Positions 54,678-64,000 of a stretch of 64,000 nucleotides of DNA are shown piece after piece. The translations under genes were made by a program, and so were the position numbers. Source of the DNA: Patiria miniata (taxonomy: Eukaryota > Echinodermata > Asteroidea > Valvatida > Asterinidae); the NCBI RefSeq assembly GCF_015706575.1, contig NW_024037064.1:14113606-14177605 (forward strand), written 5' to 3'. Numbering within the stretch: position 1 is the first letter of the stretch; every line of letters starts with the position of its first letter. The notes under the pieces were generated by a model. It was not told the origin of the DNA. It was given only the letters and a program-made list of their open reading frames with translations, and searched no databases.

Positions 54678-57600
54678 CTAAATAAACAACCAAAAACCAA
54701 CTCTCAATACTTTTCTTATAACTTTTTGAACTGGAATGGAATAACAATGAACATCTTTAACAACAAATCTCAACATCGACAACGCACATCTGTATGTTAA
54801 CTTCACCACAGATGATCCAAATGACAGCCAGAACACATCTTCGTCCACCTTCTTCTCCATCATAAGTGCAAACACATCAACCCTGATTAAAAAAACAAAA
54901 ACAAAACATGCATCAACATCACAGGGTCACTTTTTTGGGCAACATGGCAGAGAGGGTATCCAAGAGTGCAGACACAGCTATCAGGAACACAGTAGGATGG
55001 ACGACACCGAACTGTACGTGATCACCACCTTGCAGTAGAGGGCACTCTACAAAGACATAGCCATAATCTATGCACATTATGAACACCATTTAATGTACAG
55101 TGTCCCGCAAAAGGAAAACCCACAAACTAAGTAATATAAACTGCGCCTGATGGTAATTTTTACAGTATCTTTTTGCACACCCTGTATAATATACATATTG
55201 GCACAGTTCGCCCTATTTCTCACTATATTCATCCGGTTAACGAGACAAGTCAAACCATAGGAGAAATAGTTTAAGACCACAAAAGAGAAAAAAATCCATT
55301 ATCATTTAACAAAATTCTACCAACAGAGGAATATAAGTAATGCACTGTAAAATATCAAACCACAAACTTTCACTAGAATACTCAAAAGTAACCTGAAACC
55401 AACACACTTACTTAAACCATGATCGCCAATATATCTGCGCACTCATGCCTGGCATATCCTGATATCTGACGATGCATTGCAGTGGCAGTCTTTCCTCCAC
55501 TTCAGTCACACCACCGTCAAAGACATCACGCAAAACATCATCACCTACTTCAAATACTCTGTCATCATCCCTTACAAGCTCAATAGGTCCATTACTAAAA
55601 CAAAAAGAAGACACAACCACAACAATTATTACAATTAAGAACAAGGCAGAAAAACAAGGCATACGGACAAGACGAAACAACAAGGCAAACCAGTACTGTA
55701 CGTTCCTTCATTATGTACATTACGGGATGGGCGCATACATGTACTAGTAGCAACTATACGCACACTACTTACAAACTTCAGAAATACATGGTCTTTGCCG
55801 ATGGATGGCATGGGGGAGGGAGGGATCAAGTGCTTCTCGGCAGCGGGACAAAGCAAGAGCAAAGAACTGGAAATGGGCTTGATCAGATTTGAGAAGAAAC
55901 ACAGAAACAAATTGCACCCAAAATCTTAACAGCCCTGCTCCAAACACTTACCCCACAACCCATTAGTGTGCCCATGCCACTTTGGCATGCTACATTCCAA
56001 TCAATCCTTTGTGCCAAATCGTACTACCTCTGGATCAAGCCTGCATCAATTGTCAGAACTAAATGTGAGCAACAGTCTCATACATTGACAACACTTCGCT
56101 ATATCCACAAGCCACGCCTCTGAAAGTTCCAAATGTTTTCGAAGAAAATGTCTAAATATTTCTTGTGCTAAATTGACTTTGAAGTACAAGTCATTGCTAT
56201 TCGTCACTTTATTTTCATGCAACAATATGTGTTGTCCATCGACAATACTTTTAAATACTTACTTCTCAACTGTTACACCAATGAAGGTCATCCGCTCTTG
56301 AGTAGCATCAGGGTTACCTGGCTGAACAACACCAAACAATAACCTACATTAGAAATTCCCTCAATCTTTTATAATCAATACACAAAACACAATAACACTT
56401 ATACTCTTGAGCAATTCTACAAGCAACGGACATTTGTTAATGTGAGCACTACCAACAACCCACCCCTTCTCCACTCCTTTGCATATAATCCCCACACACA
56501 AAATTGTACCTGCCCCCTGTACATCCTCATCACTTCCTCTATTGAACATATTCTCTGATTTGAAAGTGCATTTCGTACAACAGTGGGAAAAAATCACACT
56601 GCTACAGTGCTTCTGTCTCACAATGTTTTATTTCACAAACAAAAAGAGCAATTTCTAATTGGTAATATCCATAATTAACTTCATCCCAATTCCTATACAA
56701 GCACCTAGCACACAATCGCAACATTAATGACACTAATTATTAAACCATTTTAGCCCCAACAAAACAAATCCTAACTTTCTTTTAACTGCATTCATAGCAC
56801 TGAGATTTGTCAGGATTTTTCATGATTTGAGCATTTTTGCCAATCTTTTTTCCTAATATCAGTGTTTTTGTCAGGATATTTCTTGAGTTCAGGAATTTTT
56901 GGATCAGGAATTCCCTGATTTCTGATTTGTCAATTTTAAATTCAACATTTAAGAGTTTTCGAGTCTCTTTTGAAATCTGGAATCCCTCAGTTTTTCTGTA
57001 TAAAAGTTAGTATTGTAAGGCATGCCTTTATGCAAATGTAAATATAGACCATGGACTCTACGTTGCCCTTGGAACTAAACACCCTGCCAAATTATTTTGT
57101 TGACTTAATTAATCCCTCATCCCTTTATATTGCCATTAAAACAATGCATTACCACCTACCAAAATGTGTGTCTCCTGGGTACCATTTAGGGACACTGCGT
57201 CTCGATATTCCACAGCCTCGCAATTGGTCACTCTCACAACATCATTGACATCTGCTGCCAACTGTGACTGCTCTCCCCATAGGTTCACAGTTACAGCCTG
57301 CCGCCCTGACAGATCAGCGACACAAACCTCCTTTCTAGTCCAACTTCCTCCTTCCTTGACTGGCGACACCTGAAAAAAAAACAGCACAATGTGCACTTCC
57401 ATTAATGACTGACTGAAATTCTATAGAAATTAGCATCATACTGATGAACCTTCACTAAAAAAAGAAACAGATAAATACAAAACAATTTCAGAAACAGAAT
57501 TACACCGAAAGCAATTCTCTAAAGCTGTTTTATCCATGCTTTTGCAAAAATGCAGATTCTTTTCTTTTTCGGACAAACTTTCAACAAATATCTCCTCTGC

Positions 57601-60600
57601 AATAAATATTCTTTTTATTATGGAGTAAAAACTTCCCTTTAAAATTGTACTCAAGCGCCTAACAACTTGAAACAAAAAGTCTTAGCAAAATCTGTGTATT
57701 GCTAATCATATCTAGTGAACTGCCAGCTAGTATGCTAACTACGCATCAAGCATTTTCCGACTTGTCCAATCCCATCATGCACACACATCAGCAATCACAT
57801 AGCAACTGGTCTCTATCTTTTGTTAATGGCAGACCGTACACATACAGTATATACACAATGTATTGGCTGCCATTATTATTTATAAAAGACAATCGCAAAT
57901 GTGCATGTACACACTCACACCTTCCTGCTTCTAATCTGAATCAGAGGTGGAACACATCCCAGTTCGCAAAGTGAACTTAATTATTAACTTATCTTGCACC
58001 ACTTTTCTTGAGTGGTACCTCATTCGAAAGCTCATTACAAATGCAATCCGAGAAAATTCCTTTTGAAAATCTCTTTTCCACGTGCCACACCCAAAAAGCA
58101 CAGACAGCCCATCTTTAAACATAGTATGACTTAAAGTTATCCTGCTTTTTAAACTCCCACCTCCTACATCAGATACTACAATTTGATATACTATCATTCT
58201 ATATCTTTTTTTCCCTTTTTCTCATCACGTGCCCTAACTTATTATAACTGCCAAACATTTTTATCAATCCCCAATGAACTCTGTCATATGACCCAGGGTT
58301 CATATTGTCTACACATGTATTTTTCTGATGGTCCAAGGCCACCTATTGGTCAATAGACGTCATTTCATTAAAAGTTACAAAAATTTTCACCTACACATTT
58401 TGTAAATACAGCAAAACTTAATCAATTGCATTCACAGACAGACCCTCAGATAATTTCACCAAGGTCATCTACATAATAGTGCTCACTGGAGAACATTTCA
58501 TAAGTGGCTTGCGCTGCATCATCCTTATCAAAGTCCCAAGATGTACATTTTTGTACACACATAATATCACATATAACATTTGCATCAAAGCACATTACAC
58601 GTGAGCGGTCTGTATATCATTTTATCGTCCATTTTTTTTTTTACTTGGCCAACTTCATTATATATGAACCTCTTGCATTTTTTGTGTAATTGTTGATACT
58701 ACACTCTGCACACAAGTCATCTAATGGTCACCAGTGGTCATTTTCTGGAAAATAGTATTATGTCCTCATATTTTCAACGATTTTAGCCAAGCTTGGTAAG
58801 TTATGGACCTGTTGCAATTTTCATCCTAAGTGCTTCAGTCTGGAGAGCTCACAAGTTCTCATTGGTAACATTAAGAAAAACGGAACAAAATATACCATTA
58901 TTTTCTTACTTTTCCCAACAACACTTACATTTAAGCCATACTTACAGCCCTCTTTGCTTCATGTGTACCAATACTGTCTACACATTTTAAGCTAAACTAA
59001 CTAGGGCTCAGCAACAATAACTGTGTGCAATAAAAGAGCACTAATCCAATCACATCCCCCCCCCCCCCAAAAAGCAATACAACACAAAATACACAGATCT
59101 AGACCACAGTCCTATACATTATACTCACAGTTTTCACCCTTCCAACAATTGTCACTCGTTTCGATTCACTACAGCCCAAAACGTCCCCGATTGCCATTTC
59201 TGGAGCATTATAGAACATATCCTCCATCTCTCCTGGCACATCAAATGGAACTGTGGCAAACACCTACATTTTAAGATAGTAAAGATAAACAAAAAATTAA
59301 TTATCAAAAAAATGTTCAACCATAACAAACATGTACATGTACAGTAAAGAGTATACTCCATATTTACGTCAACACGTTTAAAAAAGAAAAAAAACCAAAT
59401 TCTTTCTGGACCAGCTCCTCAACAACAGTGTTGAACACATACATGTATAGGACTGCAAGTATTTTTCTGTTACCTGACCCTAACTCCCTAGGGGGTGTGC
59501 ACAATCATATTGAAATTGGAGGATTCAGGACTGTTAGGGTTAGATCAATCAAAATACTGATTATTCAATTGCAATTGTTTTATTTGATTAATCTAAAAGA
59601 CATTGCAAAAAACTACACTCCATTTCAATCTTTGCTAACACACAAGACAACGGTCAAATTATCTTTACACCAGAAAATCCCACATGTACATCTACATGCA
59701 GTCCTGGTGTCAAACCCCAGTTTGGAAAAGAGTCTCAAACTACCATGTCCACAAAATCTTGAACATTTTCCTGTCACTTGACCCTGCAAATCATATTTCT
59801 GACAGCCGCCACCCACACCCTTTATATGCAAATTACTGCTGCCATTATGAAAAATACAACTTGCCATTAGCCTAAACCATGCAAGAAAAATTGTTCACCT
59901 CATGAACAGAATTGTTATTTATCATGATGACTGCTAATTTGTATACTGATACATTATTTAAAAATTATCAAACAAAACCAATGTCACACCCATTGGACAA
60001 ACTATATGTCCAAATAACACGAGAGTGAAGACACATTTTCGCGGATCCTTATTCACACGTCCATGGTCAACCCCTGGATTATGACATTACACTCATCACC
60101 ACTTATGGCCACATTTATTACGCCCTTTCAAGTAATATAGAGGTACTCTTGAAATCCTCAGCAAGATGTTCTTATATAAATCATTAACATTTAACTTCTG
60201 ACCCCCAAACCAAATCCCAGATTGCCAACTCTCAAGGAAAACCTCCTACTGAAGTTACAAACCCAAACCCCATTTCTAACATTAACATTTCAGTCACCAT
60301 TGTTACTTTGTTGACCAATTAGATCTGTTATCCCCCATACCAATCCCAACTTATCCACTTCCCCACTGAAGTTACAAATCCAAAAGTCCTTGTTTTTATC
60401 TGGTAATCATTTACCTTATGGCCTCGACCTTATTTACCTTACCTCATTTACCTTATAGCACATGCCAATTAATATATTTTCATTAGCTAGGCAGTAATAT
60501 GTTCATTCATCAAAAGATTAATGAGGCATAACAGCATTGTTAAAGGGACGTAACATGCTTGGTAAAAAATGACAACAAAATACTTTTTAACTTAGTGGAA

Positions 60601-63040
60601 ACACCTTACTTGACTAGCGCGTATTTATCCAGTGAATCATTTCGCCACGTATTGTTTCATATTAAGGAAAATGGGATTTTTGTATCATTTCGAAAATATT
60701 ATCTGCAAATGATCATTCAGTTGTTGGATTTCGTACACGATCTTCCGTTTGACCATTAAAAACGCACTGTCAGTTTCGTAATTTTTCTCACATCGGCGAA
60801 CTGTAAATGTCAAACAGATCAACGGAAACAATTAAAAGCTAAGGCAAAATTCAACCTCCAACTCAACTGCTCAATCTTGTAAAATTACACCCCCAAAACA
60901 AAATCATATTATTTCCCTTTAATATTTAGCCATCTTACTAGATTAAGGCATGTGATCGAATGGCTGTCATCAACCTGCCACAATACCCTAGTTAGTGAGT
61001 TGGACTATCAATGAAAAGATCCCGTGTTCCAATCCACCAAAGTTCATTTTTCAATCAGTTTTCTTCTCCAAATTTGTCTTTGGATTTTCCACTTGAGAGA
61101 CATAGAGTTACACAACCACCTAAAAGTCTTGGTTATACACTCATTACTCTGCACTACTTGAGCCCAGATAACATCCTTTTACTCACCACTGTAGCCTTGA
61201 CCTTTGACATTTTGACCCCCAAACCAATCCCAATTTGTCTGCTCTTGAGGGCAACCCCCTAGTGGCTTGTTAGGATTGCCAAAAACAATCCACAAACCAA
61301 ATTTAAAGTTCATATGTAAAGTATTTCTCAAGTTATCGCGCTGACAAGATTTCCATTGTTTTAGCCACTGTGAACTTGACCTTTGGCCTTTTGGCCCCAA
61401 ATGTAAAAGGCTTCTTAGGATTGCCAAAAACAATCCACAAACCAAATTTGAAGTTCATATGTTAAGTATTACTCAAGTTATCGCGCTGACAAGATTTCTA
61501 TTGTTTTAGCCACTGTGAACTTGACCTTTGGTCTTTTGGCCCCAAATGCAAAAGGCTTCTTAGGACTGCCAAAAACAATACACAAACCAAATTTAAAGTT
61601 CATTTGTAAAGTATTTCTCAAGTTATCGCGCTGACAAGATTTCTATTGTTTTAGCCACTGTGAACTTGACCTTTGGCCTTTTGGCCCCAAATGTAAAAGG
61701 CTTCTTAGGATTGCCAAAAACAATCCACAAACCAAATTTGAAGTTCATATGTTAAGTATTACTCAAGTTATCGCGCTGACAAGATTTCTATTGTTTTAGC
61801 CACTGTGAACTTGACCTTTGGCCTTTTGGCCCCAAATGCAAAAGGCTTCTTAGGATTACCAAGAACAATCCACAAACCAAATTTGAAGTTCATATGTTAA
61901 GTATTTCTCAAGTTATCGCGCTGACACTATTTATCCGGACACACACACCCACCCACCCACCCACCCATCCACACACACACACCCACCCACCCACCCACCC
62001 ACGGAAGGACGAGGCGGAAACAGTATGCCCCTTCGGCTTCGCCGCGGGGCATAACAACATTTTTTACTCAAGTTATCACTTGGAAACCGCTCTGCCCAGA
62101 CGATCCGACAGACGCCATAGGCAATGACAATACTCCTCAGCCAGCCTCCAGATATCGAACAAAAAAAAATCATTGCTCTTCAGGCCTCATGGGTCAAAAC
62201 TGCAAAATCTAAAAAGCATTGTCCATATAACGTATCAAAGACTTTCACTTCAATTGATTTCCAATTCTTAAAGGGAAGATACAACATTTGCAAACATCGA
62301 AAAACGAAATGATCAAATTATCACGAAATACCTTACTGAATTGTTAGGGACTGACAGTCCAAATCATCCTTTAAAATCGTGGCTCCTGGTGTGCTGACAT
62401 TTTCAAGAAAAACTGTATTTTTCCAACGCTGGTCGGCCGACCAGCGTTGGAGAAAACTGGCTTTTTTTTCAAAAATGTCCCTAGGTTTTCATATTTAGTT
62501 GTTCTGACTTTTCTTTGCAATTGATTACACACCTGTGAAGGGGTACAAGCCTGCTAGACTGATTCTCTGAGCCTACAATTCCCCAAATGTATTAATTGCT
62601 CTGTTTCATTTTAAGTGGGGTCAGGGAACCAGACTACAAGAACATGATAGGTTTTCTTGGTTTTTCCAGCGTCTACAAGCCCAAAACAACAATATTTTCT
62701 ATAACATACTAATCCTCCAAATTTTATTTCTCAAAATTACAGCAAAAGGAAATGTTGTACATTCCCTTTAAGGACATACATTTGGTACATATGTACTTTT
62801 ACTTACCCTGGTCTTTGAAGACAACTTAATACTAACTCGCCCTCCATCTTTCGGCACAGTTGTAACACTGACGAGTCGATAGAACCTCCCTCTGATAAGA
62901 CGACTTTCAAACCGGTCCCTCACATCAGCTCCAAACATAACAATATCGCCAAAACTGTGCGCATTTGTGATAACTGAGCACATCACTGCTTTGCCCCTGG
63001 CCTTGGGTTCATTCAAAACTTTCACTGTCACTGATGCCAT
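54678..63040 (-). CDS. RPA70-like OB-fold protein, six exons
   Basis: Exons (minus): 62807-63040, 59129-59264, 57160-57369, 56263-56321, 55412-55594 and 54678-54882. Donors are GTAAGT, GTGAGT, GTAGGT, GTAAGT and GTAAGT; each acceptor ends in AG. The start MASVTVKVLNEPKARGKA lies at 63040. Exon 3 (KEVCVADLSGRQAVTVNLWG) resembles the RPA1 DNA-binding OB-fold (TLWGEDA block), and exons 1-2 form another OB-like unit ending RVTIVGRVKT. The product would have 341 residues, about half of RPA1, and I see no zinc-ribbon domain. Phases fit throughout if exon 2 has 135 bases. It has 136: one extra base near 59220 shifts the frame, so this is a young pseudogene or a sequence error. Likely role, by inference: single-stranded DNA binding. 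The exon at 440-824 is a relative. Confidence 0.7.
55032..55046 (+). promoter_or_regulatory. CTCF-like site
   Basis: GCAGTAGAGGGCACT fits 14 of 15 positions of CCASYAGRKGGCRSY. It lies in intron 5 of the OB-fold gene. Confidence 0.3.
59265..61189 (-). other. Intron 1 of the OB-fold gene, left part
   Basis: Ends in TTAAAATGTAG before exon 2. AT-rich, non-coding, with no array or exon seen before 61190. Confidence 0.45.
61190..61935 (+). repeat. 145 bp tandem array, about five copies
   Basis: AGGCTTCTTAGGATTGCC starts at 61408, 61553, 61698 and 61843, exactly 145 bp apart, with a first diverged unit from ~61190. The unit holds CACTGTGAACTTGACCTTTG, GGCCTTTTGGCCCC and CTCAAGTTATCGCGCTGACA. Lies in intron 1 of the OB-fold gene. 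Confidence 0.92.
61936..62062 (+). repeat. CACCCA/CACACA microsatellite and GC-rich hairpin
   Basis: ACACACCCACCC runs at 61938-62002 continue from the array's last unit, then CGGAAACAGTATGCCCCTTC, GGCTTCGCCGCGGGGCATA. GCCCC(TTCGGCTTCGCCGC)GGGGC can pair. This array-microsatellite-hairpin order is a known repeat layout in marine invertebrates. Confidence 0.7.
62395..62487. repeat. Palindrome with perfect 28 bp core
   Basis: CCAACGCTGGTCGG is followed at once by its inverse CCGACCAGCGTTGG (about 62426-62453). Outer arms (GACATTTTCAAGAAAAACTG against its inverse, with mismatches) extend the hairpin to ~45 bp a side. Non-coding; in intron 1 of the OB-fold gene. Confidence 0.85.
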
Positions 63041-63425
63041 CTACATGTACAAAACAAACAAAAACTCTATATTCATAATATTTAATTAAAAAAAACATTA
63101 AACACAATCATTCGGACAAATACGAATACCCTACCACCATGTATGCAAACAATGCAAAATCAACAAACTTCACGGATGTCATGAACTTCTCCCTTTTCTT
63201 CTTTCCAGAATATGTATGGCTCTATAACTTTAAACTATCTTGCTAAAACATGATCATTACAAATTCCTCTTCACAACACATTGTTTACCAACAAAAACCA
63301 GAAAAAACATCCTCACAAGTCTTTTTGTACAAAACCGCCACAGACATTAACGATCATTTAAACAATTTCAAAAATATTATTTCAAAAACTTTAATTACCA
63401 GCAAATTGTTAAATCTTTGAGTCTG

Positions 63426-63537
63426 AAAGCCCTACATAATGAAAGCCCGATGCTGATTGGCTGCTAAAAAAAAAAAAATAAGATGTTTATTTTTTATCAG
63501 CCAATCAGTAACGAGCTTTCATTGCATCGAGCTGTCA
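63426..63537. mobile_element. Small palindromic MITE, GAAAGC ends (copy 2)
   Basis: GAAAGCCCTACATAATGAAA to GAGCTTTCATTGCATCGAGC then TGTC. Matches 50151-50261. The inner GCTGATTGGCTGCT and ATCAGCCAATCAG also pair. Lies ~390 bp upstream of the OB-fold gene start and adds an inverted CCAAT (ATTGG). Confidence 0.7.
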
Positions 63538-63575
63538 CGTTTGCCATTTTGGTTTTTGAGTCTGTTTTCTGGTTG

Positions 63576-64000
63576 TCATCGTCGTCTTTTACCCCTGAAT
63601 TTCCCTCAAAAATCAAAGCCCTGCCCTCTTTCCACAAAATTAAACCTGCTGATATTCAAGAAGGTGTCATTGCCAATTGTTCAGCTGTGCCAAGAAGTAT
63701 CACAATTGTTCAGATGTGCCAAGAAGTATCAGAATGTCAATTTTGAGAGTCATTTACTCATTTAATCAACTATATTGGTGAGTCTTTTGGTAATCCTTAC
63801 TTTTACTTTTAGGACCCCGTTCCTATATAGGAAGGGAAAGACTCACCAAAACAGTTGACTAAGTGACACTCAAAATTGACATTCTGATATTTCTTGGCAC
63901 ATCTGAACAATTAGCAATGACACCTTCTTGAATATCAGCAGGTTTAATTTTGTGGAAAGAGGGCAGGGCTTTGATTTATGAGGTTAATTCGAGGGTAAAG
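63576..64000. mobile_element. Inverted repeat of GGTAATCC-family MITE sequence, cut by the window edge
   Basis: 63582-63786 is mirrored by 63800-64000 (AAATCAAAGCCCTGCC, CCTGCTGATATTCAAGAAGG and TCAATTTTGAG, each found in inverse). GGTAATCCTTACTTTTACTT begins at about 63789. The right arm runs past the window. Confidence 0.7.

Noticed and set aside
56263-56337. Longer version of OB-fold exon 4 starting after GTAG at about 56338
   Set aside because: Its phase does not fit exon 3, whereas the acceptor TTGTTCAG at 56322-56323 gives phase-consistent joins on both sides.
61894-62173. THPPTHPHTHTHPPTHP frame and its antisense
   Set aside because: Translation of the CACCCA microsatellite.
1-64000. 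tRNA, rRNA or snRNA genes
   Set aside because: I looked for cloverleaf boxes and conserved rRNA words and saw none convincing; a covariance scan could still find a tRNA-derived SINE.

Overview
The window looks like nuclear DNA from a marine invertebrate animal. It is AT-rich, has spliceosomal introns with GT-AG borders, and is crowded with transposons, MITEs, minisatellites and ACATGT/TGTACA microsatellite runs. A deuterostome (echinoderm, hemichordate or lancelet) fits best by impression, but a mollusc cannot be excluded. Nothing looks bacterial or organellar, and I saw no rRNA or tRNA gene.

Layout. 0.4-0.8 kb: one minus-strand exon of an OB-fold (RPA-like) gene that continues off the left edge. 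1.2-2.1 kb: a hairpin-headed repeat rich in TGACGTCA, with a second copy at 22.5-24.1 kb. 2.4-2.6 kb: the 3' end of a LINE. 4.3-8.4 kb: a foldback element whose arms are inverted tandem arrays of a ~165 bp unit, with a GAGTC-type MITE inserted in it. 8.7-16.1 kb: a decayed three-exon element gene with zinc fingers, a transposase-like core, an XPG-like nuclease and a Cys-rich CXC finger, most like the Academ superfamily. 16-26 kb: no convincing protein gene, but several repeat arrays and MITEs. 26.3-33.5 kb: what looks like one complete ~7.2 kb DNA transposon with inverted ends, repeated GAACGTCA motifs near both ends, and an uninterrupted four-exon transposase-like gene. 35.4-37.4 kb: a 91 bp minisatellite. 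38.4-49.5 kb (minus): an uninterrupted ~3,690-residue Helentron protein. 49.9-54.3 kb: a stack of nested MITEs, three of them with exact 8 bp target duplications. 54.7-63.0 kb (minus): a six-exon gene for a 341-residue RPA70-like OB-fold protein, one of whose exons carries one extra base. 61.2-64 kb: a 145 bp tandem array, a microsatellite, a palindrome and an inverted repeat running off the right edge.

How the parts fit. Most of the coding capacity belongs to mobile DNA. The Helentron gene fuses, in order, a PHD-like finger and herpesvirus-UL36-like cysteine protease module present twice, an OTU protease, a basic region, a Cys/His region, a HUH Rep nuclease, a PIF1 helicase and an AP-type endonuclease. 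The RPA-like genes on the same strand on both sides may be host genes or element-linked single-strand binding proteins; the sequence does not decide. Exon borders were read by eye from splice motifs and reading phase. Superfamily names without a target duplication or database match are inference.
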